36,111 nucleotides of DNA, taken from Vibrionaceae bacterium (lineage in GTDB: Bacteria; Pseudomonadota; Gammaproteobacteria; Enterobacterales; Vibrionaceae). This document shows, piece by piece, positions 1 to 7,109 of the stretch. A program made the translations under genes and the position numbers. The DNA lies in NCBI GenBank assembly GCA_018222805.1, contig JAAEZQ010000035.1, forward strand, positions 1-36,111, given 5' to 3'. The notes beneath the pieces are model-generated. The model made no database searches, had not been told where the DNA came from, and saw only the letters and a program-made list of their open reading frames with translations. Position 1 is the stretch's first letter; every line of letters starts with the position of its first letter.

Positions 1-54
1 GAGTTTAAAAGCGAGGGAATAATCGCGCTGAGTTCTTTTATTTGTTGATTTCAT
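1..54 (-). CDS. IS3-family transposase OrfA, N-terminal 18 codons only
   Basis: The reading frame starts at the ATG at 54-52 and runs open off the window edge. A strong ribosome binding site, GGAGAG, lies 4 bases upstream of the start. The peptide begins MKSTNKRTQRDYSLAFKL, which I recognise as the typical opening of OrfA proteins of IS150-like IS3 elements common in Vibrio; these continue into a helix-turn-helix DNA-binding domain and pair with OrfB by frameshifting. Only the first 18 residues are here, so the identification rests on resemblance of a short peptide plus the neighbouring IS-like end. Confidence 0.55.
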   Translation of the reverse strand, partial: MKSTNKRTQRDYSLAFKL

Positions 55-107
55 ATCACTCTCCAATTTTTGGGTTGGAAAGTGTCAACCTTATTTAGGA
101 CGGAACA
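1..107 (-). mobile_element. End of an IS3-family insertion sequence, cut by the window edge
   Basis: The first ~107 bases look like the left end of an IS3-type element whose body lies outside the window. The minus strand holds the beginning of an orfA-like transposase gene (54 down to 1). Upstream of it is an untranslated end that probably finishes at the CA of 106-107, read on the minus strand as TGTTCCGTCCTAAATAAGG; IS3 elements usually begin with TG. Only one end is visible, so neither the inverted repeat pair nor a target duplication can be confirmed. It sits just beyond the ruvX terminator, so it does not break a gene on this side. Confidence 0.6.
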
Positions 108-115
108 AAGACAAT

Positions 116-150
116 AAAAAAGGTTGGCAGAAGCCAACCTTTTCTTTTTT
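116..150 (-). terminator. Terminator after ruvX, probably bidirectional
   Basis: An 11-bp stem (AAAAGGTTGGC at 118-128 against 133-143) closes a 4-base loop and is flanked by A and T runs on both sides. It ends the minus-strand ruvX transcript and would also stop plus-strand readthrough. Confidence 0.85.
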
Positions 151-159
151 CGGACAAGT

Positions 160-585
160 TTACTGATTCCAAAGATTTTCAAACCAGCTCTCTAGAATGA
201 CAACTGCGGATTGACAATCGATATTCCCTTTTGACAGCGCTTTATAACCACCCATTTCGAATAAGTCTGCACGAGCTTCAGCTGTGGACAAACGTTCATC
301 GTGCAGTTCAACTGGCAAGCCATAACGGCCTTGTAAACGATTAGCAAACTTCTTTGCTCGTGGGGTAATGGTTTCCAAGTCTTTGCCGTGTAGGTCTGTC
401 GGTAGCCCCACAACCAATAAATCCGGTTGCCATTCTTTGATCTGTTTTTCGATGTCGTCCCAGTTTGGAATGCCATCATTGGCTTTAAAAGCCTTGAGCG
501 GGGAAGCTGTACCGGTAATTTCCTGGCCAATCGCGCTGCCGATGCTTTTGGTTCCAAAATCAAAAGCCATAATTGTACGTGACAT
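160..585 (-). CDS. ruvX: RuvX/YqgF, RNase H-like nuclease of pre-16S rRNA processing
   Basis: This 141-residue protein belongs to the YqgF family (RNase H fold), known for maturation of the 16S rRNA 5' end and formerly called a putative Holliday junction resolvase. The N-terminal strand MAFDFGTKSIGSA holds the first catalytic Asp in the family motif. DLLVVGLPTDL, the HDERLSTAEA segment and the C-terminal DCQSAVVILESW segment with the last acidic residue are all present. I start at the ATG at 585; a TTG at 597 would add four residues without better support. It lies 41 bases after yqgE in the same direction, the usual gammaproteobacterial pairing. In Vibrio, pil genes often follow, but here an IS end follows. 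Confidence 0.93.
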   Translation of the reverse strand: MSRTIMAFDFGTKSIGSAIGQEITGTASPLKAFKANDGIPNWDDIEKQIKEWQPDLLVVGLPTDLHGKDLETITPRAKKFANRLQGRYGLPVELHDERLSTAEARADLFEMGGYKALSKGNIDCQSAVVILESWFENLWNQ

Positions 586-626
586 AAGGTGTCTCAAATC
601 TCAATCTAGGTTAACAGTCTGCCTTA

Positions 627-1196
627 TCAGGCATGTCCTGCATCAGAAGAAAGCTGACTCGGATCGATCCCCAGCTTTTCTACTGCTTTTTTCCAACGGT
701 CTGTTATAGGGGTATCAAAGATGATTTCTGGCGTAGCCTCAATGGTCAGCCAGGAGTTTTCAACTAACTCATTTTCCAGCTGTCCAGCGCTCCAACCTGC
801 GTAGCCCAAAGCAACTAAATAGTCGCTTGGTTCAGCTTCGGTCCCCAATACGGTCAGAATATCTCGCGAGGTTGTAACGGCAAGATCATCGGTCATTTGA
901 ATACTGGATTCATAGTAATCTTTCGGTTTATGCAGAATAAAACCACGATCTTCTGAGATCGGACCGCCGTTATACACAGGTCTCTCAAGGCTGGCTTCGA
1001 ACAAACGCGGGTGTACAGGTTGTACTTTGACTTGCTTAAGCATGTTACCCACAGTGATATCGACTGGCGCATTGATTATCAACCCCATTGCGCCTTCTTC
1101 ATTGTGCTCGCAGACGTAGATCACGCTATTCTGGAAATAGGGATCTTTCATTCCAGGCATGGCAACTAAAAAATGGTTTGTGAGGTTCATATTCAT
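627..1196 (-). CDS. yqgE: YqgE/AlgH family protein (UPF0301)
   Basis: This 189-residue cytosolic protein of the AlgH/DUF179 family has the characteristic start LTNHFLVAMPGM, a middle segment with GLIINAP, and YNGGPISEDRGFILH. A later segment, YLVALGYAGWSAGQLENEL, is also typical. The molecular function of the family is not settled; in Pseudomonas, AlgH was linked to alginate gene expression. The start at 1196 has AAGG six bases upstream, so I prefer it to the ATG at 1190. It is next to ruvX and downstream of gshB, as in most gammaproteobacteria. Confidence 0.92.
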   Translation of the reverse strand: MNMNLTNHFLVAMPGMKDPYFQNSVIYVCEHNEEGAMGLIINAPVDITVGNMLKQVKVQPVHPRLFEASLERPVYNGGPISEDRGFILHKPKDYYESSIQMTDDLAVTTSRDILTVLGTEAEPSDYLVALGYAGWSAGQLENELVENSWLTIEATPEIIFDTPITDRWKKAVEKLGIDPSQLSSDAGHA

Positions 1197-1299
1197 ACTG
1201 ATCCTTAGGACTCAGAAGTTTAAGTAAATTGGCACTATATGCATGAATTTGCTTATTTTATCATTTGGGCTCTCTACTATAACTTTACTATATATTTAT

Positions 1300-2250
1300 T
1301 TATTCGCTCTTCAGTCTGCGTTCAATTGCATCCATTAGTTTACCGGTGATTGAGATATCAAACGCCGCTTCGATCTCTCGGATACATGTTGGGCTGGTTA
1401 CGTTGATTTCTGTCAGCTTATCGCCAATTACATCAAGGCCTACAAAAATAAGCCCTTTTTCTTTGAGTGTAGGGGCTACGGTTTGAGCAATTTTAATGTC
1501 TGTCTCACTGAGAGGACGTGCTTCACCCGTGCCGCCAGCAGCAAGGTTACCACGCGTTTCTCCTTTCGCTGGAATGCGTGCCAAGCAGTAAGGCATTGGT
1601 TCTCCGTCTACTACGAGAATGCGTTTGTCGCCATTGCTGATGTCTGGTACGAATGTTTGTGCCATCGCATAGTTTTGACCGTGGTTAGTCAGTGTTTCGA
1701 TGATCACTGATACGTTTGGATCGTTCTCTTTCACGCGGAAAATAGATGCACCACCCATGCCATCAAGAGGTTTTAAGATCACATCGCCGTGCTCTTCGCG
1801 GAATGCTTTAATCTTTTCGGCTTTACGAGTCACGATGGTGGTAGGCGTCAGCTCTGGGAACCAAGCAGTAAATAGTTTTTCATTACAGTCACGCAGACTT
1901 TGAGGCTTATTAACGATTAATGTGCCTTGCTCTTCTGCACGTTCAAGGATGTACGTTGCGTAGATGTATTCAGTGTCAAACGGAGGATCTTTACGCATCA
2001 GAACCGCGTCTAGCTCAGATAGCTCGATAGTTTGCTCTGATTTGAATTCGTACCAGCCGTTTGGATCTTCTTTTAGCTCAACCACTTTGGTGTCGGCAAT
2101 GGCCACACCTTGGTCGAGATGAAGATCATTCATTTCCATGTAGTGGATTTCGTAGCCGCGGCGTTGCGCTTCAAGCATCATGGCAAAGCTAGAGTCTTTT
2201 TTGATGTTAATGGACGAAATTGGGTCCATTACAATACCGAGTTTGATCAT
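1300..2250 (-). CDS. gshB: Glutathione synthetase
   Basis: GshB joins gamma-glutamylcysteine and glycine with ATP, the second step of glutathione synthesis in the cytosol. The 316-residue length matches the E. coli enzyme. The N-terminal domain starts IKLGIVMDPISSINIKKDSS, and the ATP-grasp part shows VILKPLDGMGGASIF and, near the C-terminus, GLDVIGDKLTEINVTSPT with the metal-binding Glu and Asn. The start has CGGAG eight bases upstream. The gene begins 14 bases after the rsmE stop, so the two are probably co-transcribed. Confidence 0.96.
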   Translation of the reverse strand: MIKLGIVMDPISSINIKKDSSFAMMLEAQRRGYEIHYMEMNDLHLDQGVAIADTKVVELKEDPNGWYEFKSEQTIELSELDAVLMRKDPPFDTEYIYATYILERAEEQGTLIVNKPQSLRDCNEKLFTAWFPELTPTTIVTRKAEKIKAFREEHGDVILKPLDGMGGASIFRVKENDPNVSVIIETLTNHGQNYAMAQTFVPDISNGDKRILVVDGEPMPYCLARIPAKGETRGNLAAGGTGEARPLSETDIKIAQTVAPTLKEKGLIFVGLDVIGDKLTEINVTSPTCIREIEAAFDISITGKLMDAIERRLKSE

Positions 2251-2264
2251 TATTTTTCTCCGTT

Positions 2265-2996
2265 TTAACCAAGATCGCCGAAACGAACTTGTAAAGCTGT
2301 AATTGCGGTAAGAGCCGCTGTTTCGGTGCGCAGCACTCGTGGGCCGAGAAGCGTCTCTTCAAATTGGTACTCGCGGGTCATATCAATTTCTTCAGATGAT
2401 AAGCCGCCTTCAGGGCCGATCAGTAGACGAACTTTTTTAACCGGTGTCGGCAGGGTGTTGATCGAATATTTGGCACGAGGGTGAAGGTTGAGCTTAAGTC
2501 CATCGTACTCTTCTTTGCTCCACTCTTCCAAACTCATGATTGGGCGAATTTCCGGAACGATGTTACGTCCACACTGCTCACAAGCACTGATAGCGATCTT
2601 CTGCCATTGGGCCAGTTTCTTCTCAAATCGTTTTTGATCGAGTTTCACACCACAACGCTCTGAAATAAGGGGAGTAATGGTATTAACTCCGAGCTCTACC
2701 GACTTTTGAATAGTGAATTCCATCTTGTCGCCCCGTGAAATGACCTGTCCTAAGTGGAGATCCAAAGGGGATTCAATGCTGTTCTCTACGCGCTCAGAGA
2801 TGTCTACGAGGACATTCTTTTTGCTGACTTCAGTGATAACTGCCGGGAACTCCGCGCCACTGCCATCAAATAGGAGAACTTCCTGGCCTTCTTTCATGCG
2901 AAGTACGCGGCCAATATGACCAGCTGCGTCTTCACTTAAAGGGGTCGTACCAAGTTGGTGAATGGTTTCTGGATGATAAATTCGAGGGATACGCAT
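2265..2996 (-). CDS. rsmE: 16S rRNA m3U1498 methyltransferase
   Basis: RsmE methylates N3 of U1498 in 16S rRNA using S-adenosylmethionine. The 243-residue protein has an N-terminal PUA-like part (MRIPRIYHP, GHIGRVLRMKEGQ) and a C-terminal SPOUT knot with VRLLIGPEGGLSSEEI and LLGPRVLRTETAALTA, which form the SAM site. The order rsmE-gshB-yqgE-ruvX is conserved in enteric bacteria and Vibrio. The start has a modest TGGA site. Confidence 0.95.
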   Translation of the reverse strand: MRIPRIYHPETIHQLGTTPLSEDAAGHIGRVLRMKEGQEVLLFDGSGAEFPAVITEVSKKNVLVDISERVENSIESPLDLHLGQVISRGDKMEFTIQKSVELGVNTITPLISERCGVKLDQKRFEKKLAQWQKIAISACEQCGRNIVPEIRPIMSLEEWSKEEYDGLKLNLHPRAKYSINTLPTPVKKVRLLIGPEGGLSSEEIDMTREYQFEETLLGPRVLRTETAALTAITALQVRFGDLG

Positions 2997-3066
2997 GAGA
3001 TTTCCAGCAAGAGAATAAACTTAGTTCCTAACATGGATGCTTTCTATCTAAAAAACAAGGGGCAAG

Positions 3067-3097
3067 AGGCGTTTCAATTGGAGTTAATGAAACGCCT
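3067..3097 (-). terminator. Hairpin after endA, possible weak terminator
   Basis: A perfect 10-bp inverted repeat (AGGCGTTTCA at 3067-3076 against 3088-3097) with an 11-base loop lies 40 bases past the endA stop. No T run follows directly, so it may be a weak or processing-type 3' end rather than a full intrinsic terminator. Confidence 0.45.
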
Positions 3098-3136
3098 TAA
3101 ACAGGAGAGATAGGCGATTGTCGCTGCTAGTGATTA

Positions 3137-3832
3137 TTACAGCGCGCGACAGGCTTCTTGAACGAATGGATTATGGTTACCTTGTATTTTGGCAATGCGT
3201 TTATCGCGCTCGCACTCCCACTTATCAGCAGGGTAGGTTTTGTTCCATGCACTCATTAGTTGAGTTTGTTGCTTGGATAGTTTGAAACCATACTCCTTGC
3301 TCATATAAAGGTAGGTGCGAGCGATTGAACCGCGTGCGCGATCTGGGGGCATGACTTTGCGTTGTTTGAAGTTAACTTGTACTTCGCAACGTCCGTAGGT
3401 TACTCCATCGATACCATTCCACTGACTGAAATTGTAGTTAGAGCGGTCACCATTGACTTCACCAATCGCGGGGGTCAGATTATGCAGATCGGCTTCCATT
3501 AAACGGAATGCTTTGTCATTACGGGAGCAGTTTTTACGCCCGCCATTTTGCCAGCATTGTAGTTGGTGTCCGAATTGCCAAGCTGGAACGACATGTTCCC
3601 ACTCGATGCGTGAGGCTCGTCTTTCTTGTTTTCGGACCTGGTAGCCGCACGAAGCAAGGTCAGGTAAGCCTTTCTTGCCTTGCCATTGAATATTGCAACC
3701 ACAGTAGAAGCTGGTGGGATGATCTTGATAGATCTTTACGGCTTCACGCTTAGCGGCTGAAAATGAACTTGGGGGCGCGGCCACAGCAGCACTGGACAGT
3801 GCGAAAATAAATAAAGAGAACAGATATTTCAT
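3137..3832 (-). CDS. endA: Endonuclease I, secreted or periplasmic DNase (Dns type)
   Basis: This 231-residue nuclease of the endonuclease I family corresponds to Dns of V. cholerae, which degrades extracellular DNA and limits natural transformation. An export signal, MKYLFSLFIFALSSAAVA, ends at an Ala-rich cleavage site before APPSSF. The mature part has the family segments RIEWEHVVPAW (catalytic His of the beta-beta-alpha metal site), LHNLTPAIGEVNGDRSNYNF with its Asn, and eight or so cysteines for disulphides, as expected outside the cytosol. I start at 3832 because the signal peptide begins there; an in-frame codon at 3874 would bury the signal sequence. Confidence 0.94.
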   Translation of the reverse strand: MKYLFSLFIFALSSAAVAAPPSSFSAAKREAVKIYQDHPTSFYCGCNIQWQGKKGLPDLASCGYQVRKQERRASRIEWEHVVPAWQFGHQLQCWQNGGRKNCSRNDKAFRLMEADLHNLTPAIGEVNGDRSNYNFSQWNGIDGVTYGRCEVQVNFKQRKVMPPDRARGSIARTYLYMSKEYGFKLSKQQTQLMSAWNKTYPADKWECERDKRIAKIQGNHNPFVQEACRAL

Positions 3833-3962
3833 GGTTAAAGTCTTTAAAAAGTATGACTTTATCCATTCTATCACTCAGATATTAGCTTTCGTAATAAGCA
3901 AGTTAATAATAAAAAAGAAAAGTGGGTCAATCTTTCCAACTGCTGGTTAATTGAGTGAGAGG

Positions 3963-4460
3963 CTAAGTAAGCTGAACGCCAGTGAACTTAAGAGGCTGAC
4001 GACATTTTTGACACGAATATACGGCTTGTTTTCGAAGTACTTTGTTGTGACGGCGAATAGACAATGGATATGTCGTACAGCGACAATGGTACTCGAAGGT
4101 TTTGCCTTGAACGGAAGAGACTTCGAAACTATGTGTGGTTTTGGCTGGAACGTTAAATACGGATTCCATTACGGTTTGCCACTCTTTGCCATGAGGGCGG
4201 ACGCGCCCGTATAGCTGATACGTGATTAAGTGGGCGACCTCATGGGGTATGACTTCTTGCAAGAAAGCTTGGGTGTTTTCTTTAAATAAAACCGGGTTGA
4301 GACGAATCTCATTGAGCTGAAGGTACGCTTTTCCTGCTGCTTTACCTCGGACTTTAAAGGTCAAACTGGGAAGAGGGAATGAACGCTTAAAAGCATGTTC
4401 AGCTAATGCGATACAGTGCGCCATCACCTGTTTTGCTTTGTAGCTTAGTTCCGTGTCCAT
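3963..4460 (-). CDS. sprT: SprT family zinc metalloprotease-like protein
   Basis: The 165-residue protein has the zincin motif HEVAH at residues 73-77, followed by HGKEW at 90-94, which supplies the third ligand region. A C-terminal zinc ribbon has CxC at 126 and 128 and CxxC at 150 and 153. This is the SprT architecture, related to the DNA-protein crosslink protease domain of SPRTN; the bacterial role is poorly known. GAGGA lies five bases upstream of the start. The gene sits between endA and a DUF2189 gene and is preceded by that gene's terminator, so it is probably transcribed alone or with endA. Confidence 0.92.
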   Translation of the reverse strand: MDTELSYKAKQVMAHCIALAEHAFKRSFPLPSLTFKVRGKAAGKAYLQLNEIRLNPVLFKENTQAFLQEVIPHEVAHLITYQLYGRVRPHGKEWQTVMESVFNVPAKTTHSFEVSSVQGKTFEYHCRCTTYPLSIRRHNKVLRKQAVYSCQKCRQPLKFTGVQLT

Positions 4461-4480
4461 TCTTTCCTCTCAAATTCAAT

Positions 4481-4507
4481 AAAAAGCCCCCGCAGTAGCG
4501 AGGGCTG
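4481..4507 (-). terminator. Intrinsic terminator of the DUF2189 gene
   Basis: On the minus strand an AGCCCTCGCT stem pairs with a GCGGGGGCT-type arm (one imperfect pair) and is followed by five T. It lies 19 bases past the DUF2189 stop and just upstream of the sprT start. Confidence 0.8.
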
Positions 4508-4525
4508 GATCATAGCATCACTGAA

Positions 4526-5323
4526 TTAAGGTGTGTGCTTTTTCTTAATCGTTGCATGGTAAGCGTGCCATGTGCCGTAGCCGAGAATTGGCATAGTAAA
4601 TAGCATACCGATTCCGTAGGTGGCAAAACCAATCAAGATGCCGCCACAGATGATTGCTGCCCAAACGATCATTGCTGGAATGTTGGATTTAACCGCATTA
4701 AAGCTGGTGAAGACTGCGGTCATCATGTCAACTCTTCGCTCCATCATTAATGGAATTGAGAAGGCTGAAATGCTGAATACTACGCTTGCCAGCACAAAAC
4801 CGATGAGTGAGCCAATCACTAAGAAGGGTAAGAATTCTGTAAGCGGTGCACCTTGTACGGATGGATAAAGGGCATGAAGAAGCGCTGCGATGCGCATCCA
4901 GAAGATCATACAAACGGCGAGCAGAACGGCAAATGCCCATTGAGACGTGGAGTTACGGCCTATCGCTTTCATTGAGTGGAAAAGGCGAGCTTTGCGTCCG
5001 CGTTCTCTCTCCCAACTGGCATCATACAACCCTAGAGCTAAAAATGGGCCAATAAGCATATAGACGATTAAGCTAGGCATTACGACAAGATGGGTTCCTT
5101 GCCATTGCACAAGCAATACAATGCCGATCGCTGCTGCCATAAAGCACAAGCCATAAAAGGCACTAATGAGCGGCATACGCACGAAATCATGAAGCCCTAA
5201 TGCGAGCCAGTGGAACGGCGCGCTAATGTTGACCGTGTTGCACGGAATGGTTCTAGCGTATTCGTTATCAGGGACTTCCTTTCGCTTGCTGTGGAAGTCG
5301 GATGGATTGACTGTTCGAGGCAT
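4526..5323 (-). CDS. DUF2189 family inner-membrane protein
   Basis: This 265-residue protein is of the DUF2189 type, whose function is unknown. A short charged N-terminus with VNISAPFHWLALGLHDF is followed by about five or six hydrophobic segments, among them LISAFYGLCFMAAAIGIVLL, SLIVYMLIGPFLALGLY, WAFAVLLAVCMIFWM, FLPFLVIGSLIGFVLASVVF and IVWAAIICGGILIGFATYG. The cytosolic stretch WERERGRKARLFHSMKAI between the second and third is typical of the family. I start at 5323 because GGAGGAG stands right in front of it; the frame stays open to 5371 without a better start. The gene has its own terminator and a 260-base upstream gap, so it is a single-gene unit. Confidence 0.85.
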   Translation of the reverse strand: MPRTVNPSDFHSKRKEVPDNEYARTIPCNTVNISAPFHWLALGLHDFVRMPLISAFYGLCFMAAAIGIVLLVQWQGTHLVVMPSLIVYMLIGPFLALGLYDASWERERGRKARLFHSMKAIGRNSTSQWAFAVLLAVCMIFWMRIAALLHALYPSVQGAPLTEFLPFLVIGSLIGFVLASVVFSISAFSIPLMMERRVDMMTAVFTSFNAVKSNIPAMIVWAAIICGGILIGFATYGIGMLFTMPILGYGTWHAYHATIKKKHTP

Positions 5324-5585
5324 AACTCCTCCTTGGCTTATTCCTACGCAGTTATCTGAAAAATGGCTCAACCAACCCCTACTAGGTTAAGTCATAAAGG
5401 ATGCCTAGCTAGCGCTTTTCCCAAGGTTGCTGTAGTCACACTAGCTTACATCCGTATTGTTATTGAAATTGAATTTAACAATATTTTAACTATTGGTGGA
5501 GTTGGGACAATTTACAACTATTTGCTTAAAATTTGTTCGTAATAGCTGTGGCTGGTGGATAGAGGGGGATAGGGAATAGGACGAA
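5324..5585. other. Gap between the DUF2189 gene and the metK terminator
   Basis: This AT-rich stretch presumably carries the promoter and leader of the DUF2189 gene on the minus strand. I see no convincing open frame, operator or stable hairpin in it. Confidence 0.5.
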
Positions 5586-5617
5586 ACAAAAAGCCCCCGC
5601 CATATGGCGAGGGCTTT
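5586..5617 (-). terminator. Intrinsic terminator of metK
   Basis: A strong GC-rich stem on the minus strand (AAAGCCCTCGCCA facing TGGCGGGGGCTTT, centred near 5603) is followed by a T run, 22 bases past the metK stop. Confidence 0.9.
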
Positions 5618-5638
5618 GGGGATTCCGAGTAAGCTCGA

Positions 5639-6793
5639 TTACTTGATGCCAGCGAATTCGCGAAGAAGTGCTGCTTTATCAGTTGCTTCCCAAGGGAACT
5701 CTTCACGACCAAAGTGGCCGTATGCTGCTGTCTTCTTGTAGATTGGTTGCAGAAGGTTAAGCATTTCTTGCAGGCCGTATGGACGTAGGTCGAAGAACTG
5801 ACGTACGGCTTCGATGATGATGTCGTGAGATACTTTTTCAGTACCAAACGTTTCCACCATGATTGATGTTGGATCTGCAACACCGATAGCGTAAGAAAGT
5901 TGGATTTCACAACGGTCAGCCATACCAGCTGCAACGATGTTTTTCGCTACGTAACGCGCTGCGTATGCTGCACTACGGTCAACTTTTGATGGATCTTTAC
6001 CAGAGAACGCACCACCACCGTGACGAGCCGCACCGCCGTAAGTATCTACGATAATCTTACGACCAGTCAGACCACAGTCACCCATTGGACCACCGATTAC
6101 GAAACGGCCTGTTGGGTTGATGAAGAAGTTAGTCTCTTTGTTGATCCACTCTGAAGGTAGAACCGGCTTGATGATCTCTTCCATTACCGCTTCACGCAGT
6201 TCAGGAGTTGAGATTGAATCACAGTGCTGAGTTGATAGAACAACAGCATCGATACCTACGATTTTACCTTGGTCGTATTGGAACGTTACCTGAGATTTCG
6301 CATCTGGACGTAACCAAGGAAGTGTACCGTTCTTACGTACTTCTGCTTGTTTTTCAACAAGACGGTGAGAGTAAGTAATTGGAGCTGGCATTAAAACTTC
6401 AGTTTCGTTACATGCGTAACCGAACATGATGCCTTGGTCACCGGCGCCTTGCTCTTTTGGATCCGCTTTATCAACACCTTGGTTGATATCTGGTGACTGT
6501 TTACCAATTGTGTTTAGTACTGCACAAGAGTTCGCATCAAAACCCATATCTGAGTGTACGTAGCCAATTTCACGAACGGTTTCACGAGTTAGCTCTTCAA
6601 TGTCAACCCATGCTGAAGTCGTGATTTCACCACCCACCATTACCATACCGGTTTTAACGTAAGTCTCACATGCAACACGAGCCTTTGGATCTTGCTCTAG
6701 AATCGCGTCAAGAACCGCATCAGAAATCTGGTCTGCAATTTTATCTGGATGACCTTCTGATACTGACTCAGAAGTAAACAGGTGCTTAGCCAT
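5639..6793 (-). CDS. metK: S-adenosylmethionine synthase
   Basis: MetK makes S-adenosylmethionine from methionine and ATP. The 384 residues match the E. coli length. The N-terminal SVSEGHPDKIADQ contains the ATP and metal ligands His15 and Asp17; GDQGIMFGYA near residue 120 is the methionine-site signature, and GGGAFSGKDPSKVDRSAAY carries the phosphate-binding loop. GTGGAG lies just upstream of the start. Codon use is strongly biased, as expected for an abundant enzyme. Three tandem MetJ-like boxes (6867-6890) lie 74-97 bases upstream, so repression by MetJ with S-adenosylmethionine is likely. Confidence 0.98.
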   Translation of the reverse strand: MAKHLFTSESVSEGHPDKIADQISDAVLDAILEQDPKARVACETYVKTGMVMVGGEITTSAWVDIEELTRETVREIGYVHSDMGFDANSCAVLNTIGKQSPDINQGVDKADPKEQGAGDQGIMFGYACNETEVLMPAPITYSHRLVEKQAEVRKNGTLPWLRPDAKSQVTFQYDQGKIVGIDAVVLSTQHCDSISTPELREAVMEEIIKPVLPSEWINKETNFFINPTGRFVIGGPMGDCGLTGRKIIVDTYGGAARHGGGAFSGKDPSKVDRSAAYAARYVAKNIVAAGMADRCEIQLSYAIGVADPTSIMVETFGTEKVSHDIIIEAVRQFFDLRPYGLQEMLNLLQPIYKKTAAYGHFGREEFPWEATDKAALLREFAGIK

Positions 6794-6866
6794 GTTAGCT
6801 CCACTATATCTGGTTTAAAACTGGAGCATGATAAACGCTCCAGCGCAAAATAATACTAATATATGC

Positions 6867-6890
6867 AGGTGTATCTACATCTAGACGGCT
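6867..6890 (-). promoter_or_regulatory. Three tandem MetJ-like boxes upstream of metK
   Basis: Read on the minus strand, three adjoining 8-mers are AGCCGTCT (6890-6883, 7 of 8 matches to AGACGTCT), AGATGTAG (6882-6875, 5 of 8) and ATACACCT (6874-6867, 5 of 8). Tandem, unequally conserved met boxes are the known form of MetJ operators. Possible -10 hexamers (TATTAT or TAGTAT) follow downstream, so the operator would overlap the upstream part of the metK promoter. Confidence 0.65.
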
Positions 6891-6940
6891 ATTCTAAGTT
6901 TGATTGCTCGAATTACAAGCTCTTTTTTGGTTTTTGTCAC

Positions 6941-6956
6941 AACTAAACGTTTGCGT
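6941..6956 (+). promoter_or_regulatory. PurR-like operator between metK and tkt
   Basis: The site AACTAAACGTTTGCGT has a perfect right half of the PurR palindrome. Read on the minus strand it agrees with 10 of the 11 fixed positions of the E. coli PurR consensus ANGCAANCGNTTNCNT. It lies about 155 bases before the tkt start. A Cra or another LacI-family repressor is an alternative binder. The rest of the metK-tkt gap (6891-7109) shows no other clear element. Confidence 0.45.
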
Positions 6957-7109
6957 GAGTTATTTATTATTTTGGTAGTTTCGGGGGACTTAAATTCAAA
7001 GATGTAATATTTGTGAGGTTTTGGGGTGGAAATCGTTTGCACACCCTGAGGGGCTTTGAGAGAATTATGACCAATTTTTTCGTTTCGCTTAACGTACTCA
7101 GGAGCAGAC

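Noticed and set aside
5846..5853. AAACGTTT inside metK
   Set aside because: It matches the operator core but lies in a coding region with no promoter nearby; explained by codons.
5518..5934. 138-residue minus-strand frame over the metK 3' end
   Set aside because: It is an alternative frame of metK that runs into the terminator; the biased codons of metK leave other frames open by chance.
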